Shown here piece after piece: positions 12,225 through 23,701 of a stretch of DNA of 64,000 bases. The stretch covers positions 5,952,001-6,016,000 of the forward strand of contig NC_026505.1 in assembly GCF_000182925.2 (NCBI RefSeq), in the 5' to 3' direction. The stretch is from Neurospora crassa OR74A. Its lineage: Eukaryota; Ascomycota; Sordariomycetes; Sordariales; Sordariaceae. The notes below the pieces were generated by a model that did no database searches, was not told where the DNA came from, and saw nothing but the letters and a program-made list of their open reading frames with translations. The position numbers and the translations under genes were made by a program. Positions within the stretch are counted from its first letter, which is position 1; every line of letters begins with the position of its first letter.

Positions 12225-14551
12225 TCAGTCGCTCAGCAAGTCAAAGTCCGATTGCCCCTCACTATCAATATCGACCTCGTAGGCCTTAAGCACCGCATTA
12301 CCAACCTCGATAGCCTCCTGCCTACTAACGGTACTTTTGACGAGAACATGTCCCAAGTACGTTCTGGCACCATCAGTGAACGTACTCACCCACTGTCCAT
12401 GACCATAATAATCAACAGCCAGGACAATATGCTCCGCCAGATCGGGACGGCGCAGCTTTAGGTCTTCGGAAGGGCTGATGACGTGGTACACATTCGGCTC
12501 GCTCACATGCTGCTTGTATCTCCACTCCAAGACGCCGTCCTTCGGGACAGGGATATACACAAGGCGAGACCAGTATTGCGCGCCGGAACCGGGGGTGCGG
12601 TCTTCAGCTTTAGAGTGGTGAGAAGAAAAGGGAACAGAGACGGCGCGCAGACGGTCCTTGTCGCCTAGGGCAGCGAGCATGCGCACGGCAAAGTAATCGA
12701 TGCCGTAGGTGTGGCGCGAGGGAACGGAGACGCGGTATCCGGGCGGACGGGCGTTGATTTCGATGAGTTTGCATTCGGACTTTTTAGTTAAAGGAAGGGG
12801 ATCGTCGCGAGGGACGAGGTCGATGATACCCGGGGAAATGGAGCGGTATTCGTACTTGGAGTTGACCATGCGGGCTTCGAGGTGGTAGATGCCGGTGTGG
12901 AAACCTAGATCAAGCAGGATCTTGTGGAGGGTGTCTTTGACGATCTCTTGTTCGTCGGCGGGGAGCGCGGATGGTAGGGTGAGGGCCACGGGCGAAAAGG
13001 TGTCGTTGACGGTCGCGTCGGAGGCGTCACCCTCGCAGGGGGGTTCGTCGGCGATTTCGTAAAAGAGGATCTCGCCGTCGAGAAGGACGAAGTTGACGTC
13101 GATTTCGGGGCCGTCGTAGAATGGCTCGATGACTGCCGCGGAACCGTGACGCGTGGTCGCCTTCTTGACGGCCGTAGTGAGGTCGCTGAGCTTGGTCACT
13201 TTGGATACACACTCTGATGACCAGCCCTTGGTGGGTTTGACGATCATGGGGAAAGTAGGCGTGAAGAAAGGCTGGGAACTATCGGTTGGCGCAGAGAGGA
13301 GGGTGTCGAGTTCTTCCACGCTGGTCACTCGGGCCGTATGACCGGGAGAGTCTTGTAGCATGCGGGACTTGTACTTGTCGACCGCTGTCTCAAATGCCGA
13401 GACCGGGCCACAAGGAAGACCAAGTTCCTCAGCGACCTTGGCGACGGTGACAAAGAAGTTATCGGACAATGTAAAGACGCCATCCACCGGCATGCCGTAT
13501 CTCTTAATTGACTGCACAATGCGGTTGGCCACCCCTTCGTCCTCTGTCATGTCCGTTCTGAGGAATGCCTTGCGAAGCTTGCGGTTCTCGATGGTATTAG
13601 CTTCAAGCCAATGTCCAGCTTCGTCGATGATGACCAGTTTGAGGCCCAGTGCTTTGGCAGCCGCGTAGACCGGACCGCCTGTCATCAGATTCGGGCGACC
13701 CCTGACAAGGGCAACCGTCTTTTCCATGATAGGAGGATCAGGCAACAAACAAGGCACATTGTGAAGCCTATGGTGCAATTCCTGGGTGATGTTGATAAGG
13801 CGCTGCTGAAGCTCCTGAATGGATAGCGTGCTCGAAACATCGCGCCACTGGACAACACCGGCAGCGTGCTCGGCGAGAAGGGAGAGGTTAGCGCTGGGGC
13901 CGGCGGCGGTCAGTTCTCTTGCCCAGAAAATGCCATGAAACTTTCGAGCGATCAAACGGTCGTCGATACGGGCAATGGGGATCGGGCAATCCTGCAAGCG
14001 GTGCTCCAGGAGGTTCGAGCGGACAGCATAGCCTTCGCACTTTGGAAAGATGAGGGTGAAAAGGGAAATGTCGAAATCGGAAAGACGTGGCTCGTCGACC
14101 CCCGCGCTGATGAGGTTAAGCAGGAACTTGTCCAGCTGTGTGGGTGTACTCGGACGCCCGTTCACATCCTGAGCATGGCCGTTGGTGCCGTCGTGGCCGT
14201 TGTAGGGGTTCTTGGAGGAGCCATTCGGGGTGTTTCCGGGAGAGAGTGAGGCCTGGGGCGACGGCGGCAGAACGACCACATGAATCGCAGCGTACAAGTC
14301 ACCCAAGTCGACAGTGTCGCAAAAGAAAGGCCGATTGGAGCCAGCTGAAAGTTCGAGCGTGGATGTTAGTAGTCGTTGGCTTTTCGGTCATGACGACCAC
14401 ACATAGTACAAAGAAATAGTGATAAAAGAAAGGATAGATAACTAGTGGTGAGTGAGGTAGACGAACCACTTTGGTTGTTGATAGGAGAAGATGAAGTGAC
14501 GGGAGCGAAACCGAAGGGCGCCAAACCCAGAAGCTCGCCAATCTGAGCCAT
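12225..14551 (-). CDS. ATP-grasp domain ligase
   Basis: There are two exons on the minus strand, about 14551-14467 and 14344-12225, giving 734 residues. The intron acceptor (TTTCAG) is clear. The donor could be three bases upstream (same phase), which changes one residue. The first exon starts MAQIGELLGLAPFGFAPV. The ATP-grasp fold occupies the second half: the KPTKGWSS nucleotide-binding segment lies near residue 400, VIEPFYDGPEIDVNFV near 435-450, and LIEINARPPG near 555-565, with the Glu-x-Asn pair that binds magnesium. The region before it (VRGRPNLMTGGPVYAAAKAL) is the pre-ATP-grasp domain. The architecture resembles carnosine-synthase and L-amino-acid ligase relatives, so an ATP-dependent carboxylate-amine ligation is expected. 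The substrate cannot be read from sequence. Confidence 0.9.
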
Positions 14552-16747
14552 GATGTCGCCGTTGTTGACGCGACCAACAGCGCGCGGTCGGTGAGAGTGG
14601 TGTCAGGTTGATGTGAGAGGATCAAAGATGTTGTTGTTGTTGTTATTGTTGGAGTGGAAGTACGCGCAAGCCCGTTGGTTCTTGTTTACCGATGTGTACC
14701 GATGTGCTTGACTGATTGCACGATGGCTGTTGCGTGAGTTGTATGAAAAAAGGAGAGAAACAATAGGCGAGCTTAAAGAAGCAGAGCGAGGGATAGTTTC
14801 ACGTAAGGCGGTGGGTATTTGAGTGTCAAGAAACAAAACAATTTGGAGCAAACGAATGGAAGAGGACGGAGTATTTTGGGTGAAATCAAGTGACGCGTGG
14901 AGGGGCTTGATAAGACGGCATCAAACAAACGACGGCACAGAAGAAGCGGGAAGGAGATTAGTCGGTGACGCAAGACACCGACTGATAACAGCTTCCAGTG
15001 AGTAGTGATACCTAGGTAGAGGTATTTATGAACCCTGAGGGCCAAGGGAGGAGACCATCACTTTCCTTCCACCTCGGATTATAATTGGTGAGGTGCCCGG
15101 TACAGAGCCCCCTTTGAACATCATGATTCTTGAAAATTTGGATCGGAGAATAAGGCTGGGCGATCTCCCGGGTCATCTTGACGCTGTCGAGGCTGGAGAT
15201 TGGATACTTGGTACCTCATTAAATGTTGACCTCATTTCCTCCGGGGCTTGATCTCAGTTCGGGCGGTGGAATACAATGATGAGCTGTCGTGTAATGAAAA
15301 TCAGCTACAGCAATAGCCAATGATGGCTGTCCACCTTGAAATTCTGGTGACGCTTGTCTTCCACCGAGAGGACATGATTCGATACCAGGAGAGGCGGCGG
15401 CCAAGGCATCTCCGAGTAACACACTGGTGACCTCTCGAGACGAGACATAAGTGTAACCATGGAAAAGAACAAGTGTCGGTCAACATGTCTCACTCCGTTG
15501 TAGCGTATCGTAGGTTGCCTTGTCGTGTTGTATTCCGAGTGCAGTGTCACAGAGCGAGTGGAAGGCCAAGGAAAGAAGAGCGAAGGAGAGGACAAACAGC
15601 GGCACAGAGTGAGAACCTTGATGGCCCGCCCAGCAGTTGGCGATAAATCTGATAAGATGGCTTGGCAGGCGCTATCCCACAGAAACCCCACAGTCCAATC
15701 AGATTGGCCATTTCTGGGAGGATGTGGGCCCCTTGCGTCTTCCCCTCTCGTCAACCGTGAGAACCTTGATGGCCAATTCCCCTGGCTCCCCCGTCCTTTC
15801 CCTTTCCCTTTTTTTCCTCTGCACAAACGAACTCAATTCTTCCCCGTCAATCGAGAATGAGAGGACTCTTCAGTCTTGGACATGCCATCAATCCGACATA
15901 ACTCCAAATTATCTATATACATTTCTCGTTACAAATGCCATACTATGTACACTTTAAATCTTACACCCGCTCGATGCGGATGCGCCGTGGAGTAAATGTC
16001 GTCCCATATATTCCACTTTGACGAATGCTAAATGCTGATCTGACGACTGAAAGTGGCTCACCCTCGGCACGGCGCAATGGAACGGCTACAGCTTCCAATA
16101 AGAAACTTGAATTGGTCAGGCACCAATTGAGCAGCGGATGGTTGCAAGTATGTAGGCTACTGGCAGATTGTTTGGTTGGGTAACATTTCCACGGACCATC
16201 AAGGTTCTCACGCTCTCTCGACATTGGTGATGCCCTTGTCAAACTGAACTGTCCACTCCGTCGCCTTTCATCGCTTCAGAGTTTATTTCTGTGGGTAACC
16301 GCAGGGTCGGGTCGGGTAGACTTGGGTATTTCCCGCAATTGAGGTGGGTTGCCATTTTCCACCGTCGTACATATCCCAGGGGCATGATTTGCAAATGATT
16401 ACCATGACTACGTCCATCTGTCCGACCAGCTGGTCCCCTACTTTACTGAGCCGCATCCCTTCCTCTCTGTAGAGACTCGAGGGGACCCTGACGATTTTTC
16501 GAATGCCCTTCACGCTTCCGTCTGATCCCATCCAGCCTTACAACCGCTCATCTATCCCTTCCCAGAACGCGAGGCGGTGTCAACAGGAAAACTCGATTCC
16601 AGCCTTGCCCATCATCCCATACAAAAACAGAACGAGAACCTCGCTGGTCGTGGTTCATCGACCTTCACCGACGCAGTCATCGTAACCATTACCTCGAGGA
16701 CAGCCATAGAACCATTCAACGGCGTGTTTCTTCGAAGCTTCTTTAAA
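14552..16747. promoter_or_regulatory. Divergent intergenic region between ATP-grasp and nicotianamine synthase genes
   Basis: These 2.2 kb separate two genes transcribed away from each other and should include both promoters. A TTG/TTA microsatellite lies at about 14629-14652 in the leader of the ATP-grasp gene. A 16-bp motif occurs three times between 15609 and 16211 (listed separately). No open frame in it has recognisable content. Confidence 0.5.
15609..16211. repeat. Three copies of a 16-bp motif, one inverted
   Basis: GTGAGAACCTTGATGG is present at 15609-15624 and 15757-15772 on the + strand, and as its exact complement CCATCAAGGTTCTCAC at 16196-16211. The second and third copies form an inverted pair about 455 bp apart and share one more flanking base (C before GTGAG). 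This could be the ends of a small decayed mobile element or three binding sites in a promoter region. Confidence 0.75.
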
Positions 16748-17817
16748 ATGCCTGCCCTTCTCTCAGTCCTCGGTCTTGGTTCTCCAAGAAAACACCAGTC
16801 CGCTCACTACCTCGACAACAACACGAACCCGGATATCCTCGCCGAGAAATTAGACAACATGGGAAGTTGCGCAAACATCACCAAGGCGCAAATGATCGCT
16901 CTAAGCATTCTCGATACACACAAGCAACTCAAGAAGCTGCCGGCCTACCAACCAGGAGAAGAAATCAACCGCTTACTGGGGAACCTCGTCCACACATGCG
17001 TCCAGATCCACCCTCCAAGCGTAATCCAGCAGGTACGTTTCCCCCGAGATCACCAAAGCAAGTTGTAGACTAACATCTCCAGATCCTCAATTTCCCCGGC
17101 CTCCAACAAATCCTCCCCTCGCTACGCACCATCTGCTCCGAAGCCGAATCTTGTCTGGAAACCCACTGGGCCGAGCACACCCTCGCCCTCGCCGCCCACC
17201 AAGGCCACGAAACCGTCCTCAAGGCTGTCCAAACTGACTTTCCCTATTTCCAAAACTACATTGACCTCGCGCGCCTCGAACTTTCCGCCATTCGCGCCGC
17301 TTTACCTCCCAACAATACCGCACCCCTCAAGAAAATCACTTTCATCGGCTCTGGTCCCCTCCCACTTACCTCGTGGTGTCTCCTTGATGAGATCCGCAAG
17401 ACTGCCGGTCAAAACGACATGATCCCAACAATCTGCAACATCGACATGTCTCCCACCGCCATTGACGTCTCCTCGCAACTAAACGGTGCATTAGGACCCT
17501 GGGGTGAAGGGATGGAGTTCCTCTGCGGCGAGGCGGGTTCTCCGTCTATCAGTCTGGAAGATTCTGATGTCGTCTACGTCGCTGCGCTGGTTGGGATGTC
17601 ACAGAAAGATAAAGAGGAGATTTTCCTGAAGGTCGTCAGGACCATGAGGCCTGGTGCGCTGCTGGTGGTGAGGAGCGCATGGGGACTGAGAACCTGCTTG
17701 TACCCGGAGGTGAACGTCACGACGGAGAGGCTGTTGGGGGTGTTGGAGTGCTGTGCCGTGGTGCATCCGTTTACGGATGTGGTGAATAGTGTGGTTGTTG
17801 CTAGGGTTAGGGGTTGA
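16748..17817 (+). CDS. Nicotianamine synthase
   Basis: Two exons, 16748-17032 and 17083-17817, with a 50-nt intron (GTACGT to CTCCAG) between two in-phase codons, give 339 residues, close to plant and fungal family members. The protein condenses three S-adenosylmethionine molecules into nicotianamine, a chelator of iron, zinc and nickel; it acts in the cytosol. Family marks are visible: the helical N-terminal half with NFPGLQQILPSLRTICSEAE and HTLALAAHQG, the SAM-binding GxGP-type motif KITFIGSGPLPLTSW near residue 205, then CNIDMSPTAI, DVVYVAALVG and VVRSAWGLRTCLYPEV. The start is the first in-frame ATG before the conserved region. A functional fungal enzyme of this type is known from Neurospora crassa. 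Regulation by metal status is plausible but not visible here. Confidence 0.96.
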
Positions 17818-18240
17818 GGCTTGAGGCTTAGAAAAAAAAAAGTTATGAGAGATGAACAGGCGCTGAACGACGGATCAATTGGAGTCGGGATGGGATAGCA
17901 ACGGAGGTTTGAGCGGGGACCGAAAAAGGTGCGGCGGACGGGCCGGGTTGGAAAAAGAGGAACAAAAAAAGGTGGTTTTCGTGATTTAAAAGTGGCAAGC
18001 AACTAAGCTAAGAATAGAGAGGTACGTAATGATATTCATGACGTATAATGACTCTGGCTGTCCCGAGTGAACGGGACATTTTTATGAGTGAACTTCTCCC
18101 GAATGGTTTCAGGCACGGTTGGTGCCCGAGTCGGTCTCTCTACTTTATAGAACGACTCCCACCTCCGGGGCTTTCTGGTTAGTGTTTCACCCAGGAATAT
18201 CTATTTCATGGGCATAAGAGCAAAGACATTTTATATAGCG
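17818..18240. other. Intergenic, nothing recognised
   Basis: This 420-bp gap follows the nicotianamine synthase stop and reaches the 3' limit of the F-box-like relic. It holds an A-run after the stop and no open frame or motif that I can support. Confidence 0.5.
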
Positions 18241-19463
18241 TCAGAGCTCAATCGTCAAACACCTATCCGTCGGCAGATTTCCCACCACCACGTCAACCGA
18301 CCTCAACTTCGGCGGCGTTCCCAGCTCTGCAAGATTGTGTGCGACTACACTCCGAATATTCATTTCCATTATACGCCTCGGATCAATAACGGCAGTAGGC
18401 ACACTAGGCCTTTGTATTGGAATATGTGCGGGTATTGGCGCAATCGGCGGTGGCGGCTGAGGGTGTCCCGGTCTCACAGTACCTAGTAACAGGGCCAGCG
18501 CCGCCCAAAGTTCCTCGACTAATTAACTGCTGTCAAGTATAGACGATCGTATCCGAACATTTCAAATTCACCAACCCCTTCAGGTACGGAAGACACGTGA
18601 ATATTCGCTCCTCTTCCCCAATCATGATCGTCCAGTTTGTCTCGTCGGTAGGTATTCTCGGGCAGACCATCTGGCACCAATCAAAATACTCCAGTCTGTC
18701 CTGGTGACTAAGCAGGATGGTATTTATGTTGAATCCCAGAGAGTCTCCTCCTTCTCTAGAGGTATGACCACTAGCAAGCCCTTCGAGATCAAAGCTGGAG
18801 TAAAGTCGAAACTGTCTCAGACGCTTTGCGGGTTGAAGCCATACTTGGAGAAAGTCAGGCTCGATTCATCTACACCGGTCTGTGTCGTTGGAGCCTAGAC
18901 GTACTTGGCCATCGTCCACCACTGTGATGGAAATCTTCGATTGACGTAAGGCAACGGGATGCGCAACCGTCGAGTAGATGGCGACCGTAGCAGCAGACTC
19001 GGAGTGAAGATAAATCAATGCTTAACTTGGTCAAACACTGGGCGCAGCTGTGTGCATGCGGGATAGCGAAGGCGCCTAGACTGGGGGTTGGGAGAGGGAT
19101 AAGACCGAGTGCGTAACGGAAGATGTAAGGCGATGAGGCCGTTCTCAGTGGTGCTGTGAGGCGGAGGTCAGGGGAGAAGAAGATGATGAGCTTGAGCGCG
19201 AGGTTGCATACCCGTTCGAATGTGGCATCGCTCATCCAGTGCCATCCATCCGTCAACTACCGGAGGCCTATTTCTCACTAGATTCTTTGGCAAGCTGGTC
19301 TGGCTCGGAGGAAATCACAGATATTTTCCAGGAGTTCTCGAGGCAGTCTGTTAATATATGAGTACGACTGGCCGATGGGCCACGGCGTCGTCCTGGCTGT
19401 ATCTGACATTGGGAGGCGTGTTGAATGATAGACCGAATCACCACTTCTCATAAAAAATTCCAC
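18241..19463 (-). pseudogene. F-box-type gene relic, probably disrupted
   Basis: Coding-like blocks run down the minus strand but do not join cleanly. At 19463-19281 a frame ends in YINRLPRELLENICDFL, a good F-box core, then meets a stop that overlaps a possible GTGAGA donor. Around 19060 a segment reads FDQVKH, as F-box proteins often do before their second domain. From about 19025 a frame reads SESAATVAIYSTVAHP and continues to an in-frame TGA at 18868-18866 that could derive from CGA. The same frame then stays open for about 110 more codons (DRLEYFDWCQMVCPRIP) to a TGA at 18535-18533. A last block at 18520-18241 ends LPTDRCLTIEL. The ATG is only 24 bp from the stop codon of the upstream AAA gene. 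I read this as a decayed gene; a multi-intron functional gene remains possible. Confidence 0.45.
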
Positions 19464-19486
19464 AGCGCCGGAGCCCCGCTATACCA

Positions 19487-22400
19487 TTACTTCCGCTTTC
19501 CAGAGTCGTCCTGCGGCGCAAAGTTGGCCTGGGGCAGAAAGCTGCCCTGTGGTGGTTGCCCACCAAAGTTAGCTCCGTATTGCTGGGACGGATTCATGGC
19601 GGCATATCCCATCGGTGACCCCTGTGCTCCAAGCATTGTGGGATAGGTGGCTGTATGGGCTTGCTGAGGTTGGGAGCTATAAAACCCGTTGCTCTCCTGA
19701 TGATGCTGGGCAAAGGGTGGAAAACCAGGATTCATCAAAGGCATTGCACCAGGCTGCTGCGTAGAGGTACCTACTACGTTCGGCGACGGCTTCATCTGCC
19801 CGAACACCATACCGCCAAAATTTTGATGTTGTGATGGCTGTTGCCCCGTTTGCAGGTGTATGGCCTCGCCGACGCGGTACTTATCGATGCGGTAGCCTGA
19901 CCTCTCGGCCTTGGCTGAGTCGGTCTCGGACTTGATGCTCCAGAGATAGTGGTTGAACTCGTTGGATACCTTGGCCACGCGATCAAAATGCTCTCTCTCA
20001 ATCTTGATCCTGCCCCCGGTGGACTTGTATCCTGCGAGCGCGACAACGCTCTGAAAGGCGTTTCGGATCTGGCGGCCATTCCAGACCGGGCCGATCTTGG
20101 AGTTCACGGCGCTTTGTTTCTCGAATAATGTCTCGGCGTAGGAGATAATGTCCTCTTCGTCCACATCGACCAGGCCGCTTTTGACGAGCTTGCCAAGATG
20201 GGTCTTCCAAATCTTCTCGGCATACTTCCACTCTAGTGGTGGATAGTACAACGGCAAGTGGATGCGCGACTTGAAGGCCTCGTCAACCACACCAACCCGG
20301 TTGGTGGTCAGAAAGAGAATTCCCTCATAATATTCGAGAACCCGGAGGAAAACTGCAGCGATGGCCTGTCAGTAATGGACCCAGGTTGAGGCTCTCATTT
20401 CTTCGTTCAGGACCAAGGTCTTACCAGAGACCAAAGCGTTTCGAGCAATGTCCTGCGCTATCCTCTGAGCCAAGAATACGTCGGCCTCGTCAAGAAGGAG
20501 GACACAGTTCCACAGCTGGGCAAGCTGGAATGCCTGTTCTAGCTTCTTTTCCACTTCTCGTGGAGAAGTACCAAGGTCACCTAGGTATGCCGAGTTAGCT
20601 CCTAGTCGTTGTTTGTTCGGAAAGAGTACTGACCGCAAGTGATAGGAAGTAGGGGCCGATTATTTGCTTCGGCAGCGCATTCTAGGTAGGTAACTTGTGT
20701 TAGTACCTAATCTTTGGATAGGCCCAAGGCGCACGGCTCTGCGCCGTGACGGATACCACTTACGAGCTGTTGATGTCTTTCCCACGCCGGGCACTCCATG
20801 TAAGAGGATCGTGAGTCCCTTCCCTGCCACCGATTAGCCAGCGGACCACAAGCGACGGCAGCAACAGTCATTGCTACCCAGCTAGCGATGTACTTACCCT
20901 TGGTTCTTACAAGATCAAAATGCAGGCTGTGAGGTCCCTTGTGGTCGGAGTGAGATTCAATGAGGGACTGTACCAGGCGCTTATGGCCGTCAGGTAGCTG
21001 TAAGTCGTCCCAGGGTTCCCGTCGCTGATGCTTTTCCTTCATCATCTCTTCTCCGTCGTTATCTTTGCCAATCCGAAGGCAGGCTGTGTTGTCAATGGAC
21101 TCGTCGTCAGCGACAGGTGAGGCTAGGTAGGCAGGCCATACAGCCCCAAGACAAGTCAGTGGAAGGCAAGCTTACCCCATTTCCTCGTACGGAAAACAAA
21201 CGCAAATACTCGGGCCGGCAGAAGCAGCAGATCCTCATCTTCGGTCGGGTCGGTACGCTCCTTGTCCCATCTCTGGCACTTTGCCCAATTCTCATGAATC
21301 ACTTGCTCTGAGAGCTTGGTATCCCAAACCGTGTCATTGTCGATGCCTACAGGGAGCCTCTCGCCGGTCGGGGCCTTGTAGAGGTCAAGCTCGTCCAAGC
21401 CAGGTCGCCATCCCGGCATCTCCTGCAAGGCTCGTTCAAAGTCGACCATCACGTCGCTCTCGATCCATTCTGCGTAACGCGTGGCGTTATCAGGCACATC
21501 AGCATCCTTCTCGTGAAGCTCGGTACCGTTGGGTCGCAGGACCTGGTTGCGTCCCGTATATTGCATGTGGCTTGGCCGGGTGCATTGGACAAAGAGCTTG
21601 CCGCGCTCTATGAGAGCCAGCCGATCAACCAACTGTTCTCTCTCGGCTACATGAATCGGCACAACGGGAAGCCACATGATGGGCAAGCGGCCTTCAAAAG
21701 GGTTGATCTCAATTCTGAGAGGGGTTTGGACGTAGCGATTGTCATCGTGGTCGAAATGGAAGTAATCAATGGCAAAGGCGTCTACCGAGCGAGGCCAGTC
21801 GCTTCTGCGGCCGCTCGATAGCGTAGTAGGCTCGTAAGTCGAGCCTCTTTTGCCTCCAGTACGCTGGATGACTTTCCAGATCTTCTGTGGGATTTCTTTG
21901 TCTCGAACATAAATGAGAGATCGGGCAGGAAAGAGAAGCCACAGGTCCGAGAAGTGCACTTGGTCAGCGTGGGGAATGATGGCAAGCGATGGCGTGACAT
22001 AACCGTCCATAAACCTGACCAATGCGCCGAGGTCGTTAATCAGCGCCGTGAGCTGGACCTCGCTGAGCTGATGCGGATCAACAACATTTGGGTTCAGCTG
22101 ATCCACGGGCATGGCTGCATTCCATGCTTGGTAATAGTCGTTTTCGCTCTTGGTAGGAAATCGCTCAGCCCGAACCTGTTTCAGGTCGGCCAATCCTTCC
22201 CGGATATCTGAATCATTTTCAACAAGAAATTTGAAGGGCCTCGGAATGATAAAAGGCGTTCTCCTGGAGCTGCTCCAATTTAAGGTTCCATCGTGAATGT
22301 TGTAGTTCAGGAAAGTTGCAAGGCTAATGGAGCGGATGCGAATGCGATCAGGAAGCTCTCCTGACGGGTAACAGGTCGGCAGTGGTGCCAAGGGGTCTTT

Positions 22401-22961
22401 GGGCTTCTTGGTCGGGACAGCTTCGGGACTTTTCAGTTTATCTCTAACCTTGACGGCGCCAGGAACTAGCTCCTTCCGTAGCGCAGGGGTGACTTTCTGC
22501 ATGAGTCGCTTCCGGTGAGACTGAGGATTCAGATCATCGGCAGTTGGCTGATGGCTTGGAATCTCGATTGCGGCATATTCGCCTAGTGAGGGCGCAAGAC
22601 TACAAGCCTCCATCCAAGGTACGGCTTCGAGCTCCCCTGTGGAAACACCCAGGCCGGAAGCTTGCGAGTCTCTGCCGGGCCGCCCAGTCTCTTCCTCATC
22701 TGTGTCTGAACTGGTTTCGCCCATCAGGTTTGCTTGTAGACGCGCAAACTTCCTCAGCTCGGACTGGAGAGAGCGCCCAAGGGCATTGATGTCGTATCCA
22801 ACCTCGCCGTCCACCTCGACATCCTCAATCAGAGAACTGAGATCTTGGCCCAAGCTGGCTACCTTCCGAATGATCTCGGCCGCATGTTCGAGCTCCTGGT
22901 CTTTGGCTGTAACTCGAGGCATTTCCCCGGACGTATCTTGCTGGTTTGATGGGGTAGACAT
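19487..22961 (-). CDS. DUF7025/AAA+ ATPase with Gln/Asn-rich C-terminal tail
   Basis: Six exons on the minus strand, all phase 1 junctions: 22961-21176, 21083-20898, 20823-20764, 20681-20634, 20580-20425 and 20352-19487. Together they encode 1033 residues. The N-terminal 600 residues hold the fungal DUF7025-type region (FSDLWLLFPARSLIYVRD near 330-350). The AAA+ core follows: Walker A HGVPGVGKTSTA (about 666-677), Walker B VLLLDEADV (about 720-728), sensor FLTTNRVG (about 758-766) and the arginine-containing DEAFKSRIHLPLYY. A helical lid follows, then about 120 residues rich in Gln, Asn, Gly, Pro and Met (from HLQTGQQPSQHQN). Family proteins are presumed nucleic-acid or protein remodelling ATPases; no substrate is known. 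All ATPase residues look intact. It is divergent from the DUF7708 gene. Confidence 0.93.
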
Positions 22962-23701
22962 CTGCTGATCCTCGGAGTAAGCCTCCTGTTGCTTTCTAAA
23001 GACATCCAGTTAGGTACCTACGTTGGACTAGGAGGACGAAAAGGTGTTGATTCTGGTAGTAGGAACAGGGAAGAAGGGGAAAAGCAGGGCAGCCTAAATA
23101 CCTCCTACCCAGGACGGGAGGGCCGGTGAATGGAAGCACAGTGAATGGGCGCCAAGAGGCACGGCCGTCCAACAAGGGGAAGTCACCAATTCACATTGAG
23201 GTCCAATATTCCATGCACAGATTATGCAATGACACCCACTCCCCGCTTCATCTCCTCAGCTTTCTTCGTCGCTTGTACTACCTCGACGCCTTCATATGCA
23301 CGAAATTCACCACGGCATCCAACCACAATGCCGTATGAAGCAGCCTGGTGTATCCATGTACACAGCGCAACCACACAGCCGCTGCAGGCAGAATGATCCT
23401 TCACAGAAGGGCGTGATTGGCGAGTCCCCTCCCGCGTGCATTGCATAAGGTATACGTGCTGATTGACGAAGGGAGTCAGTCATTGTAACAAACCAAACCG
23501 GCGTCCCCTCTTAGAGGTTGGACACTCATGATTCTTCACAGAAGGGCTTCTAGGTCCTATCGTCGTAATCACAATTTCCAGAAGCCCAAGGACCTGTGGA
23601 GAAAATCTCCTTTCGTCACTCTCCGCAACAAGCCGATTCTTGTCCAAGAAACCCAAAGAGATTGACCTGAAGTCTTCCGGCACCGGCACGCTTTGGCGAT
23701 C
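22962..23701. promoter_or_regulatory. Divergent promoter region, AAA ATPase and DUF7708 genes
   Basis: This 740-bp segment separates two divergent genes, so both promoters should lie here. No TATA-like or operator element stands out by eye. Confidence 0.5.

Noticed and set aside
15757-16211. MITE bounded by the inverted 16-bp motif
   Set aside because: No target-site duplication was found at the ends, and a third direct copy at 15609 lies outside. Kept as a repeat and a finding instead of a mobile element.
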